DNA of 15,178 nt, taken from Chitinophaga pinensis (GTDB taxonomy: Bacteria; Bacteroidota; Bacteroidia; UKL13-3). A program made the translations under genes and the position numbers. Numbering within the stretch: the first letter of the stretch is position 1; each line of letters opens with the position of its first letter. Under the pieces are notes generated by a model. The model made no database searches, had not been told where the DNA came from, and saw only the letters and a list, made by a program, of their open reading frames with translations. The stretch covers positions 1 through 15,178 of the forward strand of contig CALPIR020000035.1 of NCBI GenBank assembly GCA_943323675.2, given 5' to 3'. Shown here one piece after another: positions 1-6,472 of the stretch.

Positions 1-1892
1 TCACCCATCAACATGCTGAATATGCGATCTGCTTCAGCAGCACTATCAAGTGTTACTTTTTTAAGCGTACGTCTTTCCGGATCCATGGTTGTGCTCCATA
101 ATTGTTCGGCATTCATTTCACCCAAACCTTTATAACGTTGTATACCTACACTCTCTGGGTTTCCTCCTTTTGCTAAACGCATTACAGCCTCTTCACGTTG
201 TGGTTCTGTCCAGCAGTACTCTTCTTCTTTTCCTTTTTTAACAAGGTATAAAGGTGGTTGAGCAATGTAAATATAACCAAACTCAATTAGCTCTTTCATG
301 TAACGGAAGAACAAGGTTAATATCAATGTACGGATATGGCTACCATCCACGTCAGCATCCGTCATAATTACAATTTTATGGTAACGTAATTTATCCATGT
401 TTAACGCTTTGTTATCATCGGCAGTACCTATGCTAACTCCTAAGGCGGTAAACATGTTTTTTATCTCTTCATTCTCATATATTTTATGTTCTAATGCTTT
501 CTCAACATTTAGAATTTTACCACGTAGCGGTAAAATAGCTTGGGTAGCACGATTACGACCTTGTTTTGCTGTTCCACCTGCCGAGTCTCCCTCAACCAAA
601 TAAAGTTCACATATTGCAGGATCTGATTCTGCGCAATCTGCTAATTTGCCTGGTAAACCTCCTCCGCTCATAACCCCCTTACGTTGTACCATCTCACGGG
701 CTTTTTTAGCAGCATGACGGGCAGTAGCGGCTAATATTACTTTCTGTACAATTAACTTGGCCTCTTTAGGGTTTTCTTCTAAGTAATTGTTCAGCATCTC
801 ACCCACGCACTGATCAACCGCGCCAGTAACATCGCTGTTACCTAATTTAGTTTTGGTCTGACCTTCAAATTGAGGCTCTTGAACTTTTACGGAAATAACT
901 CCCGTTAAACCTTCACGAAAATCATCTCCAGCTATTTCAAACTTTAAGTTTTTAAACATGCCTTCTTTTTCGGCATACGATTTTAAGGTACGTGTTAATG
1001 CCCTACGGAAACCAGCAACGTGTGTACCACCTTCGTGGGTATTGATGTTATTTACATAACTATGCAAGTTTTCTGTGTAACCACTATTATAAATCATGGC
1101 CACCTCAACAGGTACTCCATTTTTTTCACCTTCAACATAAATTGGTTCAGGTAAAATTTTATCACGTGTTCCATCAAGGTAATTAACAAACTCTTTTAAA
1201 CCGCCTTCGCTAAAAAAAGTTTCTTCGCGCAGGTTACCCGACTCATCAGCACGCTCATCTTTAATATTTATGCGAATACCACGGTTAAGATAAGATAGTT
1301 CACGCATACGCGCAGCCAAGGTGTCAAATTTATACTCTGTTATGGTAAAAATACTTGCATCAGGCTCGAAATAAATCAAGGTTCCGTTAGAAGTTGATTC
1401 ACCAACTACTTTAACATCGTAAAGGGGCTTACCACAACTATATTCTTGTTGGAAAATTTTACCTTCACGGTATACAGTGGCGCGCAATAATGTAGATAAT
1501 GCGTTCACACAACTAACACCTACTCCGTGTAAACCACCCGAAACTTTGTATGTATCTTTATCGAATTTACCACCAGCATGCAAAACTGTCATTACAACCT
1601 CTAATGCAGATTTGCCTTCTTTGGCATGCATACCAGTAGGTATTCCTCTACCATCATCTAAAACACTAACCGCATTATTTGTATGAATGGTAACATGAAT
1701 ATTTTTACAGTGCCCAGCTAATGCTTCGTCAATTGAGTTATCTACAACCTCATAAACCAAATGGTGTAAACCCCTTGTGCCAATATCACCAATATACATT
1801 GCAGGACGTTTCCTAACAGCTTCTAAACCCTCTAGTACCTGTATGTTATCGGCACCGTAATTCCCTTTGTTTTCCATTGAACTATCTGACAT
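1..1892 (-). CDS. gyrB: DNA gyrase subunit B, C-terminus cut by window start
   Basis: ATPase subunit of type II topoisomerase gyrase, which with GyrA introduces negative supercoils into DNA. The 630 visible residues carry the full set of family motifs. The GHKL ATPase site has E48 and N52 in EVVDNSIDE and the adenine-binding D79 in DDGRGIP (79-85), all offset by six from E. coli E42, N46 and D73. The TOPRIM metal site has E434 in EGDSAGG and D512/D514/D516 in DADVDGSH. The signature QRYKGLGEMN starts at 585. The reading frame stays open to the window edge, ending at FSMLMG, which normally lies a few tens of residues before the GyrB C-terminus, so little is missing. The ATG at 1892 gives an N-terminus of normal length, and no Shine-Dalgarno sequence precedes it. 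The TOPRIM spacing and the QRYKGLGEM form fit GyrB; ParE is the alternative but less likely. Confidence 0.96.
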   Translation of the reverse strand, partial: MSDSSMENKGNYGADNIQVLEGLEAVRKRPAMYIGDIGTRGLHHLVYEVVDNSIDEALAGHCKNIHVTIHTNNAVSVLDDGRGIPTGMHAKEGKSALEVVMTVLHAGGKFDKDTYKVSGGLHGVGVSCVNALSTLLRATVYREGKIFQQEYSCGKPLYDVKVVGESTSNGTLIYFEPDASIFTITEYKFDTLAARMRELSYLNRGIRINIKDERADESGNLREETFFSEGGLKEFVNYLDGTRDKILPEPIYVEGEKNGVPVEVAMIYNSGYTENLHSYVNNINTHEGGTHVAGFRRALTRTLKSYAEKEGMFKNLKFEIAGDDFREGLTGVISVKVQEPQFEGQTKTKLGNSDVTGAVDQCVGEMLNNYLEENPKEAKLIVQKVILAATARHAAKKAREMVQRKGVMSGGGLPGKLADCAESDPAICELYLVEGDSAGGTAKQGRNRATQAILPLRGKILNVEKALEHKIYENEEIKNMFTALGVSIGTADDNKALNMDKLRYHKIVIMTDADVDGSHIRTLILTLFFRYMKELIEFGYIYIAQPPLYLVKKGKEEEYCWTEPQREEAVMRLAKGGNPESVGIQRYKGLGEMNAEQLWSTTMDPERRTLKKVTLDSAAEADRIFSMLMG

Positions 1893-2281
1893 ATATAAAT
1901 GCTTACAATTAAAACGTAAAAGTACGCTCAATAAGGTTGTTAACCTAACTTAGTAAGATGCATTTACAAGTTTGTTTTCCACATTTTTTCCGCTAAATTT
2001 TATCATTCCGCTTAAAGTTAAATTATAACTGGCTATTAACTAATTATAAAATCGAACTGACAGGGATATACCAATATTTTTTTTACTGCTATTTACTTTA
2101 ATACTAAGATCAAGCTTAGGCCATTGAATTATAATGAATTATTGAGGCATTATAACTGCGGTTTTAATAATTAATTGTAATGTATTAGTACCTTATATTT
2201 ACTTATTGAAACTAGAGTATATTGGAAACTGCTCGCCAAGGTTATTGAAACGAAAAACAAACTATTTATCAAAATATGCCT
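1893..2281. other. 389-base non-coding spacer upstream of gyrB
   Basis: This AT-rich stretch lies between the queA stop and the gyrB start, so it should hold the gyrB promoter and any queA terminator, both on the minus strand. I see no convincing ORF. I also found no TTG/TAnnTTTG promoter pair at acceptable spacing; the nearest -7-like words on the minus strand lie over 1917-1924 and 2013-2020 and lack a -33 partner. An 8-bp inverted repeat (2129-2155) and one DnaA-box-like 9-mer (1975-1983) are the only structures noted. Confidence 0.6.
2129..2155. repeat. 8-bp inverted repeat between queA and gyrB
   Basis: TTATAATG at 2129-2136 is perfectly complementary to CATTATAA at 2148-2155, around an 11-base loop. 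The stem is almost all A/T and no T-run follows it on the minus strand, so it is at best a weak terminator or processing site for queA. It could be a chance repeat in AT-rich DNA. Confidence 0.3.
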
Positions 2282-3526
2282 CTAAACCAAAATATTAACA
2301 TCGTTTTTAAACAACAACGAACTATCGCCATAACTTAAAAACCTATAATTATTGGTTAATGCGTGCTCGTAAATTTTACGCCAATCGTTGCCAACAAAAG
2401 CTGCTATCAATAACATTAACGTATTTTCGGGTTGATGAAAATTAGTAATTAATACATCAACCAATTTAAACCTATATCCTGGAGCGATAATAATTTGTGT
2501 GCTACCTACCAAAACTAGTTTTTCTTCTTGCTCCAATGTTTTTATAATTGCAGAAATAGCATCAACTGAGCTAATATTCAAAGCGTCAAACTCATAAGCA
2601 TCCCATTGTTTAATTTCTACCTCATTTTCGGCATGTTGAAGGATTAACTTAACTCCATGCCAATATAAACTCTCAAGCGTTCTAGTGCTTGTTGTACCAA
2701 CAGCAACTAACTTGTTTTTATTAATTAAACAGGCTAATATATTTTTCAATGTTGATAGCTCAACAAACAACGTTTCTTCATGCATTTGGTGATCAACCAA
2801 GGCCTTTGTTTTTACTGGTTTAAAGGTACCTGCGCCAACATGTAATGTCAATTCATCAAAAGTAATTTCTTTTTTACTCAAGGAATTAAAAACGTCAGGG
2901 GTGAAATGCAAACCCGCAGTTGGCGCTGCTACAGAACCTTCTACTTTTGCGTATACTGTTTGATACCTTTCTTCATCTGCCTCTTCCGTTTGTCTGTTTA
3001 AGTAGGGAGGTAAAGGTAAAATACCTGCAAAATGTAATACCTCTCCAAAAGACAAATCTTCATTATTCCAACTAAATTCTACTATAAATAACTCCCCAAC
3101 AAAACCCTTTTTTACAGCCTTTAAACAAACTTTACCATTAGGCGTTTCTACCTGCTTTTCAAGAATATCTTCCTTCCACCTTTTAGCATTACCAACCATG
3201 CACTTCCAAGTACTATTTTGTTTGCTAATAAATGCCTGTTGGTAATCAAAATGATGTAATGGCTCAATGCAAAATATTTCAATTTGCGCGCCAGTTTCAC
3301 GGTTAAACAATAAACGTGCGTGAACTACACGGGTATTATTAAAAACAACCAAACTATTTGAAGGCAATAACGAATCTAATTGATTAAAAACAGAGTCAGT
3401 AATTGATCCGTTTTGGTATACCAATAATTTAGATTCATCTCGATTTGTAAGAGGAAATTTCGCAATCCGCTCTTCAGGCAATTCATAAGAAAAATTAAGA
3501 ATATTTAACTGTTTAGGTGAACTCAT
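2282..3526 (-). CDS. queA: S-adenosylmethionine:tRNA ribosyltransferase-isomerase (QueA)
   Basis: Cytoplasmic enzyme that transfers and isomerises the ribosyl moiety of S-adenosylmethionine onto preQ1 at the tRNA wobble position, giving epoxyqueuosine. Family motifs run in order over 414 residues: VFNNTRVVHARL (61-72), PLPPYLNR (171-178), VAAPTAGLHFTPDVF (199-213), LHVGAGTFKPV (228-238), HQMHEE (246-251), VGTTSTRTLESL (276-287), TNFHQPENTLMLL (361-373) and YRFLSYGDSSLLF (394-406). E. coli QueA is about 356 residues. Most of the extra length lies between RTLESL and TQIIIAPGY (about 288-342), where E. coli has only a short link. The ATG at 3526 lies close to the expected N-terminus and is the only one before the conserved region. 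The gene follows the enoyl-CoA hydratase gene by 93 bases on the same strand and may be co-transcribed with it. No other queuosine gene is in the window. Confidence 0.95.
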   Translation of the reverse strand: MSSPKQLNILNFSYELPEERIAKFPLTNRDESKLLVYQNGSITDSVFNQLDSLLPSNSLVVFNNTRVVHARLLFNRETGAQIEIFCIEPLHHFDYQQAFISKQNSTWKCMVGNAKRWKEDILEKQVETPNGKVCLKAVKKGFVGELFIVEFSWNNEDLSFGEVLHFAGILPLPPYLNRQTEEADEERYQTVYAKVEGSVAAPTAGLHFTPDVFNSLSKKEITFDELTLHVGAGTFKPVKTKALVDHQMHEETLFVELSTLKNILACLINKNKLVAVGTTSTRTLESLYWHGVKLILQHAENEVEIKQWDAYEFDALNISSVDAISAIIKTLEQEEKLVLVGSTQIIIAPGYRFKLVDVLITNFHQPENTLMLLIAAFVGNDWRKIYEHALTNNYRFLSYGDSSLLFKNDVNILV

Positions 3527-3547
3527 GCCGCATTATAATAAATGGCT

Positions 3548-3567
3548 AAGGTTTAAAATCAAACCTT
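3548..3567 (-). repeat. 7-bp hairpin between the hydratase gene and queA
   Basis: AAGGTTT (3548-3554) and AAACCTT (3561-3567) form a perfect 7-bp stem with a 6-base loop. It lies in the transcript leading into queA, 22 bases before the start codon. There is no T-run after it on the minus strand, so it does not look like a terminator. It could affect queA translation or mark a processing site. Confidence 0.35.
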
Positions 3568-3619
3568 GACAAGAAAATTAAAATAAGAAAATTTAAAATT
3601 AGAGAACAAAAAAAGCAAT

Positions 3620-4399
3620 TTATTTTCCGATAAAATCAGGTTTACGTTTTTCTACAAAAGCATTCATGCCTTCCTTTTGATCTTCGCTGGCAAAGCACAT
3701 ATAAAAGTTTTTACGCTCAAAATGCAATCCTTCTTGTAAACCACTATCAAAAGCCTTTAATACACTTTCTTTAGCCAAACGAACTGCTACAGGCGATTGA
3801 ACCGCAATTTCCTTAGCCAATTTAATGGCTTCATCCAAGTATAACTCCTCAGGAACCACACGATTAATTAAACCGGCATCCATGGCTTCTTGGGCAGTAA
3901 TAAATTTACCCGTTAATACCATTTCCATGGCCAATGCTTTACCAACAGCCTTGGTTAAACGTTGCGTCCCACCTGCACCAGGCATAATTGCGAGTTTAAT
4001 TTCAGGCTGACCAAATTTAGCCGTTTCACTTGCCACAATCATATCGCAAGTCATGGCTAACTCACAACCTCCTCCTAAGCAAAAACCACTCACAGCAGCT
4101 ATAATGGGTTTTTTGGTTTTGCGTATTTGATCCCAAGTTTCAAACTGGTCTATCTTCAACATGTCAATAGCCGTTTTACTTTCCATTTGTTTAATATCGG
4201 CACCAGCTGCAAAAGCGCGTTCGTTTCCGGTGATAATAATGCAACGAACGTTATCATCATTATCAAAATTTAACAACGCATGTTTAATTTCTTGCATCAA
4301 CTGTAAGTTTAATGCATTCAACTCTTTAGGTCTATTTAAGCGAATAAGCGCTATGTGTGGTTGAAATGCCGATTCGGCAATAATAAAATCGTAGTTCAT
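3620..4399 (-). CDS. enoyl-CoA hydratase/isomerase (crotonase family)
   Basis: Crotonase-fold enzyme of 259 residues, the usual size for a short-chain enoyl-CoA hydratase acting in fatty-acid beta-oxidation. The oxyanion-hole segment is NERAFAAGADIKQM (59-72). GFCLGGGCELAMTCDM (105-120) supplies E113, and QPEIKLAIMPGAGGTQRL (131-148) supplies E133. These match the catalytic pair E144/E164 of rat mitochondrial hydratase, including the 20-residue spacing, so hydratase activity is likely rather than a sister crotonase reaction. An ATG 33 bases upstream (4432) is in frame, but it lies inside the probable -7 promoter element and would add an unconserved tail, so I place the start at 4399 (MNYDFI). 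The exact acyl-CoA substrate cannot be read from sequence. The gene diverges from rpmB and is followed by queA. Confidence 0.93.
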   Translation of the reverse strand: MNYDFIIAESAFQPHIALIRLNRPKELNALNLQLMQEIKHALLNFDNDDNVRCIIITGNERAFAAGADIKQMESKTAIDMLKIDQFETWDQIRKTKKPIIAAVSGFCLGGGCELAMTCDMIVASETAKFGQPEIKLAIMPGAGGTQRLTKAVGKALAMEMVLTGKFITAQEAMDAGLINRVVPEELYLDEAIKLAKEIAVQSPVAVRLAKESVLKAFDSGLQEGLHFERKNFYMCFASEDQKEGMNAFVEKRKPDFIGK

Positions 4400-4429
4400 A
4401 TAATATATGATGATTGGTAAAAACGGATT

Positions 4430-4458
4430 CAAACATAAGGCAATTTAAAAACAACAAA
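4430..4458 (-). promoter_or_regulatory. Bacteroidota-type promoter for the enoyl-CoA hydratase gene
   Basis: On the minus strand, TATGTTTG (4437-4430) matches the TAnnTTTG -7 consensus exactly. A TTTG (4458-4455) lies upstream across a 17-base spacer, within the range known for this phylum. Transcription would begin near 4424, giving a leader of about 25 bases before the ATG at 4399. Confidence 0.55.
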
Positions 4459-4586
4459 AACATTAACAGCCAAAAAAGCTACTCTTTTTGTATTAAGACA
4501 CAAAAGACCTATCATTGCATTATAAAAGTATTTACACCGCAGATAAAGGAAAAACCCGATAGATTTGATTATTTTTTAAAAAGCAC

Positions 4587-4616
4587 TTGCATATAAAAAA
4601 TAAATTCCGATATTTG
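4587..4616 (+). promoter_or_regulatory. Bacteroidota-type promoter for the rpmB-rpmG operon
   Basis: TTG at 4587-4589, a 19-base spacer and GATATTTG at 4609-4616 match the TTG/TAnnTTTG promoter in all but one core base. The predicted transcript begins near 4622, about 20 bases before the rpmB ATG at 4641. The spacing and the short leader suit a strongly expressed ribosomal operon. Confidence 0.6.
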
Positions 4617-4640
4617 CACTCCTTTTTAATAGAAAAAGCC

Positions 4641-4871
4641 ATGAGAGTTTGTGATTTAACAGGTAAGCGTGCAATGGTTGGTAACAACGTATCGCACTCA
4701 AATAGAAAAACGAAAAGACGTTTTTACCCAAATTTACAGGATAAGAAATTTTTTATCCCTGAAGAAAATATGTGGATTACTTTGCGTGTTTCAACCAAAG
4801 CAATAAAAACGATTAATAAAAACGGTATTACCGCTACTTTGCGTAAATTCGTAAAAAACGGTATCATTTAA
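4641..4871 (+). CDS. rpmB: 50S ribosomal protein bL28
   Basis: Small basic protein of the large ribosomal subunit, 76 residues, a typical bL28 length. The N-terminal signature MRVCDLTGKRAMVGNNVSHSN is diagnostic, followed by the basic RKTKRRFYPNLQ segment and the C-terminal WITLRVSTKAIKTINKNG region. C4 is the only cysteine, so this is a form without the zinc-binding cysteine set. The frame extends upstream to an ATG at 4587, but that codon begins inside the probable promoter and adds 18 residues unlike the family, so 4641 is the start. It is the first gene of a three-gene operon with rpmG and a DUF4295 gene. Confidence 0.97.
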   Translation: MRVCDLTGKRAMVGNNVSHSNRKTKRRFYPNLQDKKFFIPEENMWITLRVSTKAIKTINKNGITATLRKFVKNGII

Positions 4872-4874
4872 TTT

Positions 4875-4880
4875 AAGGAG
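4875..4880 (+). promoter_or_regulatory. strong Shine-Dalgarno sequence before rpmG
   Basis: AAGGAG lies 8 bases before the rpmG ATG, inside the 17-base gap after rpmB. No other gene start in the window has a comparable purine motif, which is expected because Bacteroidota ribosomes largely ignore Shine-Dalgarno sequences. This makes the rpmG site stand out. Confidence 0.7.
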
Positions 4881-4888
4881 TTACAGCA

Positions 4889-5071
4889 ATGGCACGTAGT
4901 AAAAATAGAATTCAAGTAATATTAGAATGTACTGAGCACAAGACATCTGGCTTGCCTGGTACTTCTCGTTATATCACCAAGAAAAACAGAAAAAACACAA
5001 CTGAACGTATCGAGTTGAAGAAATACAACCCGATTATGCGAAAAGTTACTGTTCACAAAGAAATTAAATAA
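4889..5071 (+). CDS. rpmG: 50S ribosomal protein bL33
   Basis: Large-subunit ribosomal protein of 60 residues. The stretch MARSKNRIQVILECTEHK, then GTSRYITKKNRKNT, then LKKYNPIMRKVTVHKE follows the bL33 pattern throughout. Only one cysteine (C14) is present, so this is the zinc-independent form that lacks the two CxxC pairs. The gene begins 17 bases after rpmB, is preceded by a clear AAGGAG, and ends 8 bases before the DUF4295 start, so all three are surely one transcript. A second, cysteine-containing rpmG copy may exist elsewhere in the genome; this cannot be judged here. Confidence 0.97.
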   Translation: MARSKNRIQVILECTEHKTSGLPGTSRYITKKNRKNTTERIELKKYNPIMRKVTVHKEIK

Positions 5072-5079
5072 TTTGAACC

Positions 5080-5232
5080 ATGGCTAAGAAGGTAGTTGCA
5101 ACATTAAAAACGGGTGCAGGCAAAGATTTTGCTAAAGTATACCGTGCGGTAAGAAACAAAAAGGGTGCTTACTCTTTTAAAACCGAAATTATTCCTAACG
5201 AAGACGTTAAATCACACTTCACCAAAGCTTAA
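5080..5232 (+). CDS. DUF4295 family small basic protein, probable ribosome-associated
   Basis: A 50-residue protein beginning MAKKVVATLKTG and ending HFTKA. It is lysine-rich, has no cysteine, signal peptide or membrane segment, and fits the DUF4295 family found directly after rpmG in Bacteroidota. The 8-base gap after rpmG and the shared terminator downstream mean it is made together with bL28 and bL33, which suggests a ribosomal or ribosome-assembly role. I recall that a Bacteroidota-specific large-subunit protein called bL38 has been described and this family could be it, but I cannot confirm that from sequence. The AVRNKKGAYSFKTEIIPNEDV core looks like a compact beta hairpin. No Shine-Dalgarno sequence precedes its ATG. 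The assignment to the family is firm; the function is inference from context. Confidence 0.85.
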   Translation: MAKKVVATLKTGAGKDFAKVYRAVRNKKGAYSFKTEIIPNEDVKSHFTKA

Positions 5233-5256
5233 TAGCTTAAAGGTATTACCATATTT

Positions 5257-5289
5257 AAAAGCACCGTGAGCAATCAGGGTGCTTTTTTT
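5257..5289 (+). terminator. intrinsic terminator of the rpmB-rpmG-DUF4295 operon
   Basis: AAAAGCACC (5257-5265) pairs perfectly with GGTGCTTTT (5278-5286) around a 12-base loop, and a run of seven T follows the C at 5282. It begins 25 bases after the DUF4295 stop and separates this operon from ftsY. Confidence 0.87.
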
Positions 5290-5296
5290 ATTATGG

Positions 5297-5322
5297 TTGA
5301 TGCCTAATTTAAAGTAAATTCG
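5297..5322 (+). promoter_or_regulatory. possible promoter of ftsY
   Basis: TTG at 5297-5299 and TAAATTCG at 5315-5322 resemble the phylum's promoter, but the spacer is only 15 bases and the -7 word has one mismatch. The position is right, just after the upstream terminator and 21 bases before the ftsY ATG, so some promoter must lie here. Confidence 0.35.
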
Positions 5323-5343
5323 CACAGTTTAATACAATTAAAA

Positions 5344-6297
5344 ATGGGCATATTTAGCTTCTTTAGTAAAGATAAAAAAGAAAAACTCGACCAGGGTTTA
5401 GAGAAAACAAAAAGCAGTTTGTTTGATAAAATCAGTAAAGCGTTGGTTGGTAAATCCACTGTAGATGATGATTTTTTGGACCAATTAGAAGAAATACTGG
5501 TAACAAGTGACGTGGGTATTGAAACAACGCTCAAAATAATTGATCGACTACAAAAGCGAGTTGCAGCAGACAAATACATCAACTCTAGCGAATTAAATAA
5601 ATTACTCAAAGACGAAATTGCGAAACTTTTTGACGAAAGCGGTTTATATGAAAACGACTTCGAATCTGAAAAATCAACCAAACCTTATGTAATAATGGTA
5701 GTTGGAGTAAATGGCGTTGGTAAAACAACAACCATAGGAAAGTTAGCCCATCAATTTAAAAGTACGGGTAAAAATGTAGTACTAGGTGCAGGCGATACTT
5801 TCAGGGCTGCTGCAGTGCAACAACTAAAAATATGGGGAGAACGCAACGGGGTGCATGTTGTGGAGCATGGTATGAATACCGACCCAGCATCTGTGGCATT
5901 TGATGCGTTGAAATATGCTACAGAAAACAATAGTGATATTGTAATTATAGACACAGCAGGCAGATTGCACAATCGCGTTGATTTAATGAACGAGTTGGGT
6001 AAAATCAAACGCGTAATGAGCAAGATTATCCCCCATGCACCTCATGAGGTTTTATTGGTTTTGGATGCCAGCACAGGGCAAAATGCATTTGAGCAGGCTA
6101 AACAATTTACTGCAGCCACAGAGGTAAACGCTTTAGCACTTACTAAACTAGATGGCACGGCTAAAGGTGGAGTAGTGATTGGAATTGCGGATTTGTTCAA
6201 AATCCCGGTTAAATACATAGGTGTAGGCGAGGGCATTGAAGATCTGCAGCTATTTAATAAACACGAATTCGTTGATTCGTTGTTTAACTCAAATTAA
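5344..6297 (+). CDS. ftsY: signal recognition particle receptor FtsY
   Basis: Membrane-associated GTPase that docks the signal recognition particle and its ribosome at the Sec translocon. At 317 residues it is essentially the NG domain. The N-terminus MGIFSFFSKDKKEKLD could form the short amphipathic lipid-binding helix, and the long acidic A domain of E. coli FtsY is absent. The helical N domain spans about 20-105. GTPase motifs are G1 GVNGVGKTTT (121-130), the insertion-box signature DTFRAAAVQQL (151-161), G3 DTAGRL (203-208), G4 TKLDG (267-271) and G5 GVGEG (293-297). The GVGEGIEDLQLF ending distinguishes FtsY from Ffh, which would also carry a C-terminal M domain. It lies downstream of the ribosomal operon but behind a terminator, so it probably has its own promoter. 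Confidence 0.96.
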   Translation: MGIFSFFSKDKKEKLDQGLEKTKSSLFDKISKALVGKSTVDDDFLDQLEEILVTSDVGIETTLKIIDRLQKRVAADKYINSSELNKLLKDEIAKLFDESGLYENDFESEKSTKPYVIMVVGVNGVGKTTTIGKLAHQFKSTGKNVVLGAGDTFRAAAVQQLKIWGERNGVHVVEHGMNTDPASVAFDALKYATENNSDIVIIDTAGRLHNRVDLMNELGKIKRVMSKIIPHAPHEVLLVLDASTGQNAFEQAKQFTAATEVNALALTKLDGTAKGGVVIGIADLFKIPVKYIGVGEGIEDLQLFNKHEFVDSLFNSN

Positions 6298-6363
6298 TTA
6301 ATAGAATCCTTAACAGCGATCTATTTGATTTTGTTGAGTTAATCCCGATGTGGAATTTATAGG

Positions 6364-6381
6364 GCAATTTATTAAAATTGC
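6364..6381 (+). repeat. first of two hairpins between ftsY and rimO
   Basis: GCAATTT (6364-6370) and AAATTGC (6375-6381) form a perfect 7-bp stem closed by an ATTA loop. It lies about 65 bases after the ftsY stop. No T-run follows, so it is not a classical terminator. Confidence 0.4.
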
Positions 6382-6401
6382 TAATTACAAATTCCTAATC
6401 G

Positions 6402-6430
6402 ATTCGGACTGGTAAAGACCGGAACCGAAT
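6402..6430 (+). repeat. second hairpin, possible terminator or rimO leader structure
   Basis: ATTCGG (6402-6407) pairs with CCGAAT (6425-6430), and CTGGT (6409-6413) pairs with ACCGG (6418-6422, one G-U) around an AAAG loop. The two stems are separated by a 1x2 internal loop, giving 11 pairs. A run of five T lies 15 bases later (6445-6449), rather far for an intrinsic terminator. It may end the ftsY transcript or sit in the rimO leader. Confidence 0.45.
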
Positions 6431-6472
6431 TTGGAATAAATTAATTTTTCAACCCTATTTATTAATTATATT

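Noticed and set aside
1975..1983. TTTTCCACA, which resembles a DnaA box close to gyrB
   Set aside because: Only one box was found in the whole spacer, with no cluster, no AT-rich repeat array and no dnaA or dnaN gene nearby. One such 9-mer is expected by chance, so this is not evidence for a replication origin.
4400..4432. Longer N-terminus for the enoyl-CoA hydratase, starting at 4432
   Set aside because: The codon lies inside a well-matched -7 promoter element, and the extra residues MNPFLPIIIYY have no counterpart in the family.
4587..4640. Longer N-terminus for bL28, starting at 4587
   Set aside because: It begins within the -33 promoter word and adds 18 residues before the classic MRVCDLTGKR start.
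5304..5681. Minus-strand reading frame of 125 codons opposite the start of ftsY
   Set aside because: Its product is a serine-rich sequence typical of the reverse complement of a real gene; ftsY is certain on the other strand.
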